Source of the DNA: JAGQTE01 sp964648005
Lineage (GTDB): Bacteria > Actinomycetota > Acidimicrobiia > Acidimicrobiales > Acidimicrobilacustridaceae
Length of the DNA: 29,601 nucleotides
Assembly: GCA_964648005.1 (NCBI GenBank)
Contig: CAZYKR010000013.1
Coordinates: forward strand, 1 to 29,601
Direction: 5' to 3'
Part shown: positions 8,353-16,837 of the stretch, in pieces
Layout of the letters: each line of letters begins with the position of its first letter
How positions within the stretch are numbered: the first letter of the stretch is position 1
The notes under the pieces: model-generated
Database searches by the model: none
What the model saw: the letters and a program-made list of their open reading frames with translations, nothing else
What the model was told of the DNA's origin: nothing
Position numbers and translations under genes: made by a program

Positions 8353-10299
8353 ATGGCCGACCACATCACGATCACGCTGCCGGACGACTCCACGCGCGAG
8401 CTGCCCACCGGCGCCACTGCGGCGGACCTCGCCGCAGCGATCGGCAAGCGGTTGGCCGCCGACGCCCTGGTGGCCGAGGTCGACGGATCGCTGGTCGACC
8501 TGTCGACGCCGCTCGAGGACGGGGCGCGCGTCGCCATCGTGACGGCGACGTCGGACGACGGCCGGGAGGTGCTGCGGCACTCGACGTCGCACGTGCTGGC
8601 CCAGGCGGTGCTGGCGCTGTTCCCCGGCGCCAAGTTCGCCATCGGCCCGGCCATCGACAACGGCTTCTACTACGACTTCGAGCTGCCCGACGGTCGGACG
8701 TTCTCCGAGGACGACCTGGCGTCCATCGAGGCGAAGATGCGCGAGATCATCGCCGAGGACCAGGCGTTCGTGCGCTCCGAGTGCGCCATGGACGAGGGGC
8801 TGGCGGTCTTCGCCGACCAGCCCTACAAGCGCGAGATCATCGAGAAGGTCGATGCCTCCGAGGTGGCGGGGGACGGGACGGTGAGCTTGTACCGCAACAG
8901 CGACGGGTTCGTGGACCTGTGTCGCGGCCCGCACGTCCCGTCGACCGGGCGCCTCGGCAGCTTCGCCCTGCAGAAGGTGGCCGGCGCCTACTGGCGCGGC
9001 AACGAGAAGGGCCCGATGCTCCAGCGCATCTACGGCACGGCGTGGGAGTCGGACAAGGCGCTCAAGGCACACCTGCACCAGCTCGAGGAGGCGGCCAAGC
9101 GCGACCACCGCAAGCTCGGCGTCGAGCTCGACCTGTTCTCGTTCCCGGACGAGGTCGGCTCGGGGCTCGCCGTGTTCCATCCCAAGGGCGGCATCGTGCG
9201 CCGCATCATGGAGGACTACAGCCGCCAGCGCCACGAGCAGGCGGGCTACGAGTTCGTGTACTCGCCGCACATCACCAAGGCCAACCTGTTCGAGACCAGC
9301 GGGCACCTCGACTGGTACGCCGACGGCATGTACCCGCCCATGGAGCTCGACGGGGGCACCGACTACTACCTCAAGCCGATGAACTGCCCGTTCCACATCC
9401 TGATCTACCGCTCGCGCCAGCGGTCGTACCGGGATCTGCCACTCCGGCTGTTCGAGTTCGGCACGGTGTACCGCTACGAGAAGTCCGGGGTGGTCCACGG
9501 CCTGACGCGGGCACGGGGCTTCTCCCAGGACGACGCCCACATCTTCTGCACGAAGGAGCAGGCCGCCGACGAGCTGGGGCGGGCGTTGGACTTCGTGCTC
9601 GACCTGCTGCGTGACTACGGCCTGGATGACTTCTACGTCGAGTTGTCGACCAAGCCCGCCGAGAAGGCGGTCGGCTCCGACGAGGAGTGGGACGAGGCGA
9701 TCGAGGTGCTCCGTCAGGTGGCGCTCGCCAAGGAGATGGAGCTGGTGCTCGACGAGGGCGGCGGCGCCTTCTACGGTCCGAAGATCTCCGTCCAGGCCCG
9801 CGACGCCATCGGGCGGACGTGGCAGATGTCGACGATCCAGCTCGACTTCCAGCTGCCGCAGCGCTTCGAGCTGGAGTACATCGGGCCCGACGGCGACCGC
9901 CACCCGCCGGTGATGATCCATCGTGCGCTGTTCGGGTCGGTCGAGCGGTTCTTCGCCGTGCTGCTCGAGCACTACGCCGGGGCGTTCCCGGCGTGGCTGG
10001 CGCCCGTGCAGGTGCGGGTGCTGCCGGTGCGCGACGACCACGACGTCTACGCCTCCCGGCTGGTCGACCGCTTCGCCGCCGAAGGCTTCCGTGCCGACCT
10101 GGTGCGCGCCGACGAGCCGCTCGGTGCCCGCATCCGCAAGGCCAAGCTCGACAAGGTGCCGTACGTGCTCGTCGTCGGCGACGAGGACGTCGAGCAGGGC
10201 ACGGTCGGGGTGAACCCGCGCGGCGGTGAGGGCGAGCGGGGCGTCACCGTCGACGACTTCGTCGACCGGCTCGCCGCCGAGGTCCTGGCGCACACGTGA
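8353..10299 (+). CDS. thrS: Threonyl-tRNA synthetase
   Basis: This 648-residue class II synthetase charges tRNA-Thr. Domain order is complete: TGS domain (about 1-65), editing domain with HSTSH (76-80) and DLCRGPH, a catalytic core, then the anticodon-binding domain (from about 545). Zinc and catalytic signatures are MNCPFHI, the motif 2 region RYEKSGVVHGLTRARGFSQDDAHIF and motif 3 HRALFGSVERF. The C-terminal half has KAKLDKVPYVLVVGDEDVE, typical of the family. The length is normal. Its stop overlaps the next gene by 4 bases (GTGA at 10296-10299). The thrS-HIT pair is the start of the conserved order known from Mycobacterium tuberculosis. Confidence 0.98.
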   Translation: MADHITITLPDDSTRELPTGATAADLAAAIGKRLAADALVAEVDGSLVDLSTPLEDGARVAIVTATSDDGREVLRHSTSHVLAQAVLALFPGAKFAIGPAIDNGFYYDFELPDGRTFSEDDLASIEAKMREIIAEDQAFVRSECAMDEGLAVFADQPYKREIIEKVDASEVAGDGTVSLYRNSDGFVDLCRGPHVPSTGRLGSFALQKVAGAYWRGNEKGPMLQRIYGTAWESDKALKAHLHQLEEAAKRDHRKLGVELDLFSFPDEVGSGLAVFHPKGGIVRRIMEDYSRQRHEQAGYEFVYSPHITKANLFETSGHLDWYADGMYPPMELDGGTDYYLKPMNCPFHILIYRSRQRSYRDLPLRLFEFGTVYRYEKSGVVHGLTRARGFSQDDAHIFCTKEQAADELGRALDFVLDLLRDYGLDDFYVELSTKPAEKAVGSDEEWDEAIEVLRQVALAKEMELVLDEGGGAFYGPKISVQARDAIGRTWQMSTIQLDFQLPQRFELEYIGPDGDRHPPVMIHRALFGSVERFFAVLLEHYAGAFPAWLAPVQVRVLPVRDDHDVYASRLVDRFAAEGFRADLVRADEPLGARIRKAKLDKVPYVLVVGDEDVEQGTVGVNPRGGEGERGVTVDDFVDRLAAEVLAHT

Positions 10300-10829
10300 G
10301 CGAGGGGCTCGACCACCTGTGGGCGGGCTGGCGCTCGACCTACATCGCCGAGGTCTCCGCCGACGACGCCAAGCTGACCTCGACCGAGCACGGCTCCCTG
10401 TTCGAGGGGATCCTCCACAGCGGTCGCCCCGACGACGAGACGTTCATCGTGCACCGCGGCCCGACGTGCTTCGCCATCTTGAACGCCTACCCGTACACCA
10501 ACGGGCACGTGCTGGTGCTGCCGAACCGGGCGGTGGCGGACCTCGACGGGCTCGACGAGGTCGAGCATGCGGAGCTGTGGTCGACGGTGCGTGACGCCGT
10601 GGCGGCGATCCGGACGGCCTACGGGTGCGACGGGGTGAACGTGGGGATGAACCTGGGCCGCGCCGCCGGTGCGGGGGTGCCGACGCACCTGCACGTGCAC
10701 GCGCTGCCGCGCTGGAACGGCGACACCAACTTCATGACGGCGATCGCCGAGACCCGGGTGATGCCCGAGTCGCTGGGGTCGAGCTGGGACAAGCTGCGCG
10801 CCGCCTGGCCCGCGGCCCCGTCGGCGTGA
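10296..10829 (+). CDS. HIT-domain protein, Ap4A phosphorylase-like (Rv2613c type)
   Basis: This 177-residue histidine-triad protein has the motif HLHVHALPRW at residues 131-140; H133 is the expected catalytic histidine. NAYPYTNGHVLVLP (63-76) is the upstream HIT signature, and RWNGDTNFM resembles mycobacterial Rv2613c, a diadenosine tetraphosphate phosphorylase. Such enzymes cleave Ap4A by phosphorolysis, and Ap4A is a side product of aminoacyl-tRNA synthetases. That makes the tight link to thrS meaningful. The start is a GTG overlapping the thrS stop, so it is almost certainly cotranscribed and translationally coupled. In mycobacteria pgsA follows directly; here four other genes intervene. 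Confidence 0.88.
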   Translation: MSEGLDHLWAGWRSTYIAEVSADDAKLTSTEHGSLFEGILHSGRPDDETFIVHRGPTCFAILNAYPYTNGHVLVLPNRAVADLDGLDEVEHAELWSTVRDAVAAIRTAYGCDGVNVGMNLGRAAGAGVPTHLHVHALPRWNGDTNFMTAIAETRVMPESLGSSWDKLRAAWPAAPSA

Positions 10830-10863
10830 CCCAGCCCAATTTCGGCGGTGTAGAGCGGCCGGG

Positions 10864-10869
10864 TACCGT
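10864..10869 (+). promoter_or_regulatory. -10 element (TACCGT), predicted leaderless start
   Basis: TACCGT ends 8 bases before the ATG at 10878, with no ribosome site between. A weak TTCGGC lies 17 bases upstream at 10841-10846. Confidence 0.42.
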
Positions 10870-10877
10870 CGGGCGCC

Positions 10878-11444
10878 ATGGCCAGCGACGAGGGTGACGC
10901 CCGAGGAGACGACGACACCGCTCCGGGCGACGACGAGCGTCGTACCGCCCCCTTGTCGGACGACGACATCCGCGATGCGCTGCCCGAGGACCTCGACGCC
11001 GCCGGCTACGTCGGTCCGTACCTCTTCCCGAACAACAACCGGCGCAAGATCCCGGCCTTCATCTACTGGACCCTGGCCGTCATCTGTATCGGCCTCTGGG
11101 CGGCGACACGGTCCGACCCGCCGGCGATCGTCAACGCCGGGTTCCTGTGGGCCGGCATCGGGCTGATCCTCGTCGGCGTCTACAGCTTCGTCGCCGGCTG
11201 GGATCTCGACGTCGACGAGCGCGACGCCCTCGTCGCCGCCGTCGCCGAGGTCGGCTTCCCGGTCGGGCACGCGTCGGCCCAGATGGGCTGGCGCGGCCTG
11301 CTCAGCCGGCCGACGTGGCGGATCCTGCTGTACTCGGCCGAGGACCCGCCGACCAAGCGGGGTCTGGTGCTCGTCGACGGCGTCGACGGCTCCATCGTCG
11401 AGGGCTTCGTCGAAGACAACCCCGAGGACTGGTCCGAGCTGTAG
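10878..11444 (+). CDS. Small membrane protein of unknown function, acidic N-terminus
   Basis: I do not recognise this 188-residue protein. It has a very acidic, probably disordered N-terminus (residues 1-40). A short conserved-looking stretch, GYVGPYLFPNNNRRKIPA, follows at 43-60. Two hydrophobic helices lie at about 58-76 and 84-106, separated by a short polar loop. A soluble C-terminal domain of about 80 residues begins with DLDVDERDALVAAVAEVGFPVGHAS and ends in acidic residues. The RRK before helix 1 suggests a cytoplasmic N-terminus, with both ends inside (inference). It has its own predicted leaderless promoter and lies 48 bases after the HIT gene. Frame and composition support a real gene. 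Confidence 0.7.
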   Translation: MASDEGDARGDDDTAPGDDERRTAPLSDDDIRDALPEDLDAAGYVGPYLFPNNNRRKIPAFIYWTLAVICIGLWAATRSDPPAIVNAGFLWAGIGLILVGVYSFVAGWDLDVDERDALVAAVAEVGFPVGHASAQMGWRGLLSRPTWRILLYSAEDPPTKRGLVLVDGVDGSIVEGFVEDNPEDWSEL

Positions 11445-11511
11445 ACCGAGCTCTTCGCCACATGCAGTGATTGACCGGCCACGATCTGCGCGGTCTGGTG
11501 CCTGCCTGCAG

Positions 11512-11517
11512 TAGGGT
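11512..11517 (+). promoter_or_regulatory. -10 element (TAGGGT) upstream of the DUF4091 gene
   Basis: TAGGGT lies 36 bases before the ATG at 11554, leaving a leader of about 30 bases that carries GGAAGGGG as ribosome site (about 11539-11546). Confidence 0.4.
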
Positions 11518-11553
11518 CGCCCGCCGCAGGACCCAGGTGGAAGGGGCACGGTG

Positions 11554-14500
11554 ATGGCGGAGTTGGGTGGGACGATGGCGCGGGCGCGCACGGGCGCGCT
11601 CGTCGGTGCGCTGGTGGCGGTGCTGGCATCGCTGGTGGTCGTGGGCACGTCGCCTGCACAGGCGGCGCAGACCCAGGGCGGGCTGACGGTCTCGACGGCG
11701 TCGTCGACGGTGAACATCCGCCCGGACACGCCCTACAGCGGACCGAACGGCGCCACGCTGTCGGCCGCGGGGAACGAGTTCGAGTCGTTCCAGGTCGTGC
11801 TGCAGGCCGGCGGGGCATCCGTCGGCAACGTCAACGTGTTCGGTGATCCGGCCCAACCCCTCACCGGCCCCGGCGGGGCGCTGGACTGGTCGGACACGAC
11901 GTTCCTGCGCGCCGACGCCTTCACCGCCGTGACCCGCTCGGACGCCGAGGGCGCCACGGGCCGGTGGGCCGACGCGCTGATCCCCGAGGTCGACCCCATC
12001 TACCACCAGAACCGCAGCGCCTTCCCGCTCACGGTGCCGGCGAACCAGAACCGTGTGGCCTGGGTGGACGTCTTCGTGCCGCCGGGTACGGACCCGGGCA
12101 CCTACACCGGAGTGGTGCGGGTCACCGGCAACGGCGGCATCAACATCTCGGTGCCGGTCCAACTCGACGTGCTCGGATTCGACCTGCCGTCGACGAGCAC
12201 CCTGCAGACCGCCTTCTACACGAACTACCGCGCCGTCTGCGACGCCCACACCGCCAACCCCTACTGCAACTTCGACGAGGAGCAGCGCTGGGCGCTGCAC
12301 GCCCTGTACGAGCGGGTCGCGCTCGAAAACCGCGTGACCATCGCCAACCCCTGGAAGGGCGGCAACAACAGCTCCCCGGCGGCCGCCGGCGACGAGAAGG
12401 CGTGGTTCGAGCAGTACCTGTTGCCCATGATCAACGGCACGTCGCCCGTCAACGACGGCGGCACCTGGAGCCCGCTGCGGCTGGCCGGAGCGAAGCTGTC
12501 GGTCGTCTCGCAGTACGGCTACAGCGACGGTCACTGCCTGCAGGCGTGCTGGGACCAGTGGGAGGCGACGGCGGCGGCCAAGGGCTTCGCCCCGCGGATG
12601 GTCCTCTACGGCTGCGACGAGGCGGGCACGACACCCGGCAAGTGGGCGGATTGCCGGACGAACTACCTCTCGGGTCTCACCGGGTGGCCGGCGGTGCCCA
12701 ACCTGGTCACCGGCACGATCAACGAGCTCACCACCTCTGGCGTACCGGGCGAGGTCGACATCCTCGTGCCGCCGGTGAACCGGCTCGACGACGCCTCGGG
12801 CGCCTACGTCGGCAACCAGCGAGCCAACTACGACGCCTGGTTGGGTCAGGCGGCCGGCAACCGCTTGTGGGCGTACACGTCGTGTCTGAGCCACGGGTGT
12901 GCCGACGTCGGTGATCCGACGACGGCATCGGCCTACTTCAACGGGTGGCCGGGCTACGCCATCGACGCACCGGCCGTGCAGCATCGGGCGATGGGGATGA
13001 TGGCGTACAAGTACGACCTGAGCGGCGAGCTGTTCTGGGAGACCACCCATCGCCTGCCCCAGGCGTGGAACACCTGCAACGCCTTCGACGTCAACAACCA
13101 GAACAACTCGAACTGCTTGTTCTGGGACGGCACCAACGGCGACGGCACGCTGTTCTACCCGGGACTCGGCGACGCCAACGCCGCCTGCCCGAACGCCGGC
13201 AACCGGGCCTGCATCGGCGGCACCGACGACATCCCGCTCGAGACCATCCGCCTCAAGCGCATCCGCGACGGCCGCGAGGACTACGAGTACCTGCACTACC
13301 TCGCCACGCACGGCAAGGCCACGCAGGCCCGAGCCGTCGTCGACGCCCTGTTCCCGACGATGCACGACGCCACGCCGGCCAAGGACGGCGCCACGTTCGA
13401 CGGCGCCCGGGCCCAGCTCGTCGATCTGCTGTGCACGATCGTGCCCTGCGACAGCACGCCGCCGCCGGCCGGCCCGCCGGCCATCGCCTTCACCTCGGAC
13501 CGCACCGGCAACAACGACGTGTTCGTGATGGACGCCGACGGCAAGGGGCAGACGAACCTGACCACCAACGCCGCCAACGACCAGTTCCCCGCCTGGTCAC
13601 CCGACGGGACCAAGATCGCCTTCACCTCGAACCGCGCCGGTACCAACGACATCTGGGTGATGAACGCCGACGGCACCGGCGCGGTGCGCCGCACGACGGG
13701 TGCCGCCGCCGACGGCGCCAACGACGAGAAGCCGGCCTGGTCGCCGGACGGCACGAAGCTGGCATTCGTATCGGACCGCGCCGGCAACCCCGACGTCTTC
13801 GTCATGCCGGCGACCGGTGGCGCGGCGACGGCGATCACGTCCCACGCCGCCGCCGACTACGACCCCGCCTTCAGCCGGGACGGCGCAACGATCGTGTTCG
13901 TGTCCACACGCGGCGCCACCGCCGCCGACCTGTTCACCGTCCCGGCGTCGGGAGGAGCCGCCACGGCGCTGACCGGCGGGGTCGCCGACGACGACGATAC
14001 GCCCGACACCGCCAACACGAGCGATCAGGTCGCCTTCGACCGGGTGGCGGGCGGCGACTACGACATCATGACGATGCCGTCGAGCGGCGGAACCCAGACG
14101 AACCGCACCGCGGCATCGTCGGCCCACGACATCCAGCCGACGTGGTCCCCGGACGACGGTGCCCTTGCCTTCGTGTCCCTGCGCAGCGACGCCGATACCA
14201 CGACCGACTGGGAGATCTACCGCATGGCGCCCGACGGGTCCGGGGTCGTGGCCTTGACCCGCAACGGGGCGCGCGACGCCGACCCGGACTGGAAGGCCAC
14301 GCCGTCGGCGCCGGCGGCGATGAACTACACGACGATCACGCCGAAGCGGGTGCTCGACTCCCGGGACGGCACCGGCGGCTACACCTCGCCGTGGGGGGCC
14401 ACGCAGACCCGCACGGTGCAGGTCGCCGGCGGGGCGACGTCGGTGCCGGCCGGAGCCGACGCCGTCATGCTCAACGTCACGGGCGTGTTCCCGACGGCGG

Positions 14501-15432
14501 CGACCCACCTCACCATCTGGCCGACCGGCACCGTGGTTCCGACGGCATCGAACCTGAACGTGGCGCCGGGCCAGACCCGCCCGAACCTTGTGCTCGCCAA
14601 GGTCGGCACCGGCGGGACGGTCTCGATCCGCAACAACGCCGGTGCCATGCACGTCGTGGCGGACGTGGTCGGCTACTTCGACGACGACGGCGGCACCGAC
14701 GGCCGTGCCACGGCGGTCGTGCCCGAGCGCGTCCTCGACTCGCGCGATGGCACGGGCACGGCGCCGACCCGCTGGGGCCCCGGCACCACGCGCTACGTCG
14801 ACGTCGACACCTCCGGGATGCCGCCGGGAGCCACGGCCGTGGTGTTGAACGTGACGGCGACGAACGCGTCCGCCGCCACGCACGTGACCGTCTGGTCGAG
14901 CGACGAGGCGCAGCCGACGGCGTCGAACCTCAACGTCGCCGCGGGCGAGACGGCGGCGAACCTGGTCGTGGCGACGATCGGGACGGGCGGCGTGGCGATC
15001 TTCAACAACTCCGGGTCGGTCGATGTGATCGCCGACGTGGTCGGGTACTTCGCCACGACGCCCGACGGCGAGGTCACGGCGATCGTGCCGACCCGGGTCC
15101 TGGACTCACGGTCCGGCGTCGGCGGGTACAGCTCCCCGTGGCCGGCCAACACCGCACGTCCGGTGACGGTCGTGGGTGGATCGACCGGCGTCCCCGCCGA
15201 TGCCGAAGCGGTGGTGCTCAACGTCACGGGGGTGTTCCCCTCCCAGGCGACCCACCTCACGGTGTGGCCGGCGGGGGTGGCGCGTCCGTTGGCATCGAAT
15301 GTGAACCTCGTGCCGGGCGATGTCCGCCCGAACCTGGTGCTGGTGCGGGTGGGAGCGGGCGGCGCGGCGTCGATCGTCAACAACAGCGGGGCGATCGACG
15401 TCGTGGCCGATGTCGTCGGCTACGTCCGCTGA
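11554..15432 (+). CDS. Large secreted protein: DUF4091/GH123-like domain, six-bladed propeller, triplicated C-terminal repeat
   Basis: This is a 1292-residue exported protein. A signal peptide (arginines, a long hydrophobic run, then PAQA-AQ near residue 37) is followed by a beta-sandwich and a catalytic-type domain ending in the DUF4091 signature IRLKRIRDGREDYEYL. D355-E356 in YGCDEAG are placed like the Asp-Glu pair of GH123 beta-N-acetylgalactosaminidases. Residues about 642-915 hold six TolB/PD40 repeats (WSPDGTKIAFTS type), enough for a six-bladed propeller. Residues 923-1292 are three copies of a roughly 120-residue domain (RVLDSRDGTGG ... VVADVVGYF). The ATG at 11554 follows GGAAGGGG by 7 bases; a GTG at 11551 is the alternative. 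It is convergent with a secreted cellulase. Probable role: binding or hydrolysis of an extracellular glycan; no substrate is assigned. Confidence 0.85.
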   Translation: MAELGGTMARARTGALVGALVAVLASLVVVGTSPAQAAQTQGGLTVSTASSTVNIRPDTPYSGPNGATLSAAGNEFESFQVVLQAGGASVGNVNVFGDPAQPLTGPGGALDWSDTTFLRADAFTAVTRSDAEGATGRWADALIPEVDPIYHQNRSAFPLTVPANQNRVAWVDVFVPPGTDPGTYTGVVRVTGNGGINISVPVQLDVLGFDLPSTSTLQTAFYTNYRAVCDAHTANPYCNFDEEQRWALHALYERVALENRVTIANPWKGGNNSSPAAAGDEKAWFEQYLLPMINGTSPVNDGGTWSPLRLAGAKLSVVSQYGYSDGHCLQACWDQWEATAAAKGFAPRMVLYGCDEAGTTPGKWADCRTNYLSGLTGWPAVPNLVTGTINELTTSGVPGEVDILVPPVNRLDDASGAYVGNQRANYDAWLGQAAGNRLWAYTSCLSHGCADVGDPTTASAYFNGWPGYAIDAPAVQHRAMGMMAYKYDLSGELFWETTHRLPQAWNTCNAFDVNNQNNSNCLFWDGTNGDGTLFYPGLGDANAACPNAGNRACIGGTDDIPLETIRLKRIRDGREDYEYLHYLATHGKATQARAVVDALFPTMHDATPAKDGATFDGARAQLVDLLCTIVPCDSTPPPAGPPAIAFTSDRTGNNDVFVMDADGKGQTNLTTNAANDQFPAWSPDGTKIAFTSNRAGTNDIWVMNADGTGAVRRTTGAAADGANDEKPAWSPDGTKLAFVSDRAGNPDVFVMPATGGAATAITSHAAADYDPAFSRDGATIVFVSTRGATAADLFTVPASGGAATALTGGVADDDDTPDTANTSDQVAFDRVAGGDYDIMTMPSSGGTQTNRTAASSAHDIQPTWSPDDGALAFVSLRSDADTTTDWEIYRMAPDGSGVVALTRNGARDADPDWKATPSAPAAMNYTTITPKRVLDSRDGTGGYTSPWGATQTRTVQVAGGATSVPAGADAVMLNVTGVFPTAATHLTIWPTGTVVPTASNLNVAPGQTRPNLVLAKVGTGGTVSIRNNAGAMHVVADVVGYFDDDGGTDGRATAVVPERVLDSRDGTGTAPTRWGPGTTRYVDVDTSGMPPGATAVVLNVTATNASAATHVTVWSSDEAQPTASNLNVAAGETAANLVVATIGTGGVAIFNNSGSVDVIADVVGYFATTPDGEVTAIVPTRVLDSRSGVGGYSSPWPANTARPVTVVGGSTGVPADAEAVVLNVTGVFPSQATHLTVWPAGVARPLASNVNLVPGDVRPNLVLVRVGAGGAASIVNNSGAIDVVADVVGYVR
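14320..15429 (+). repeat. Three tandem copies of a secreted beta-domain within the DUF4091 protein
   Basis: The units are approximately 14320-14700, 14701-15069 and 15070-15429. Each begins TxxxPxRVLDSRxGxG, has LNVTxxxxxxATHxTxW in the middle and ends IxNNxGxxxVxADVVGY. Units 1 and 3 share more (GGYxSPW, GVFPxxATHLT) than either shares with unit 2. Similar repeats occur in many actinobacterial secreted proteins, from memory, without a settled function. Confidence 0.85.
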
Positions 15433-15438
15433 GCCACC

Positions 15439-15452
15439 GATCCGAGCGGATC
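15439..15452. terminator. Short palindrome between convergent genes, weak terminator candidate
   Basis: GATCC-GAGC-GGATC (15439-15452) can form a 5-base stem with a 4-base loop in the 22-base gap between convergent stops. There is no T-tract, so it is only a candidate. Confidence 0.22.
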
Positions 15453-15454
15453 CT

Positions 15455-16702
15455 TCAGCCGTCCAGCAGCCGATCGAGCATGGCCTGCTTGTCGGCACGC
15501 ACCGTGGTCCAGTCGTCGGCCAGGACGCCGCCCGTGTCGGACGAGTTCGGGTTCCACGTCCAGTACGTGAACGAGATCTCCCGGGCGTCGAGCCAGTCGA
15601 CGAAGAGGTTCTGCCACCGGCCCTCGAGCGAGGTCGTGTCGACGGACGTGCCGCCGAACTCACCGACGAGCACCGGCGCGATGTCCTGGGTCTGCAGGTA
15701 CCCGAAGCCCTTCTCCCACCGGTCGTGCATCGTCGCGGTGAGGTCGCCCGTGTGGAACCACGCCTGGTCGTAGACCCCAGGGCCGTACTCGTGGGGCGAG
15801 TACACGACGCGGTGCGGGATCGACAGCCGCACGGGGTAGGCGCCCGCCGCCTCGAGGTTGCCACCCCACCAGTGGCCGCTGAGCTGTTGGCCGGGCACCG
15901 TGCCGGCAACGCCCTCGACGACGATGAGCCAGTGCGGCGCTTCGGACAGCACCACCTCGCCGGCTCGCTCGGCCGCCAACCGCCAATCGGTCGCCGGGTT
16001 GCCCGAGCCCCAGGTCGCCGGGCCGTGCGGCTCGTTCTTGAGGTCGGCGCCGATCACGTTGGGCCGGTCGGCGTAGCGATCGGCGAGGAGCCGCCAGCTG
16101 TCGAGCCATTCCTGCTCCGTGTAGCCATCGCCGTACCACAGCTCGGGGATGGACGAGTCGTTGAGTCGGTGGCTGTCGAGCAGGACGAGCAAGCCCTCAT
16201 CGGCGGCACCGTCGATGATGGCGTCCATCGCCTGCAGGGGGGTCTTGCCGGCCAACTGGGCGTTGGCGCCGAGGCTCGGGTTCAGCCCCGAGATCGATGA
16301 GCTGCGGATCGCCTGCACGGACCACGGCAACCGGATGGTGTCGTAGCCGAGGTCGGCGATCTGGGCCAGCATCGCCTTGTAGTCCCGGGCCCACAGGCCG
16401 TGGACCAGGTGGGTCTCGGTCTCGAAGCCGAACCAGTTGATGCCGCGCAGCGTGACGGTCTCGCCCTGCGCGTCGACGATGTCGGCACCGTCGGTCACGA
16501 GGGGCGGCGTCGGCCTCCCGTCGCCGATCGGTGGCGCCGTCGACGAGGTGGAGCTCGTCGCCGTCGAGGTGGTGGTCGTCGAGCTGCCCGGTGGCGGTAG
16601 CGGCGGGGCCACGCACGCTGCAGCGACCGCTGCCAGCGGGACGACGACGGCGAGCGCGCGCCAGGCGCGTCGCCGGGGTTGACGGGGTGAGGGGTGTGCC
16701 AT
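15455..16702 (-). CDS. Secreted or lipid-anchored GH5 endo-beta-1,4-glucanase (GH5_1, Acidothermus E1-like)
   Basis: This 415-residue glycoside hydrolase has an N-terminal export signal ending VAAAC (C30, possible lipobox) and a Thr/Ser-rich linker (about 41-55). A complete GH5 barrel follows. LRGINWFGFET and VHGLWARDYKAML open the domain. The acid/base is E224 in LKNEPHGPATWG and the nucleophile is E348 in VLVGEFGGT. WTWNPNSSDTGG near the end is nearly the same as in Acidothermus cellulolyticus E1 endoglucanase, the best match I can recall. The ATG at 16702 has GGGAGG 5 bases upstream; an earlier in-frame ATG at 16726 lacks such support. Expected role: internal cleavage of cellulose or related beta-glucans outside the cell. 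It is convergent with the DUF4091 protein. No carbohydrate-binding module is present. Confidence 0.92.
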   Translation of the reverse strand: MAHPSPRQPRRRAWRALAVVVPLAAVAAACVAPPLPPPGSSTTTTSTATSSTSSTAPPIGDGRPTPPLVTDGADIVDAQGETVTLRGINWFGFETETHLVHGLWARDYKAMLAQIADLGYDTIRLPWSVQAIRSSSISGLNPSLGANAQLAGKTPLQAMDAIIDGAADEGLLVLLDSHRLNDSSIPELWYGDGYTEQEWLDSWRLLADRYADRPNVIGADLKNEPHGPATWGSGNPATDWRLAAERAGEVVLSEAPHWLIVVEGVAGTVPGQQLSGHWWGGNLEAAGAYPVRLSIPHRVVYSPHEYGPGVYDQAWFHTGDLTATMHDRWEKGFGYLQTQDIAPVLVGEFGGTSVDTTSLEGRWQNLFVDWLDAREISFTYWTWNPNSSDTGGVLADDWTTVRADKQAMLDRLLDG

Positions 16703-16804
16703 CGGTGCCTCCCGGATCTCGAGCACAGATGGGGTCCCGACGGCTCCGGCAGGCCGGCGGTAGCAGCGATCCGCACCGTACCCCCGTTGTTGGCCGCGCG
16801 CTCG

Positions 16805-16820
16805 GCGCTTGGCGAAGCGC
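16805..16820 (-). terminator. Hairpin downstream of the DinB-like gene
   Basis: GCGCTT-GGCG-AAGCGC forms a perfect 6-base stem with a 4-base loop, 18 bases past the DinB-like stop on the minus strand. There is no T-run, so it is a candidate only. It lies in the 135-base gap before the GH5 start; I see nothing else convincing in that gap. Confidence 0.35.
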
Positions 16821-16837
16821 GGTGCGTGGCGGCTTGG

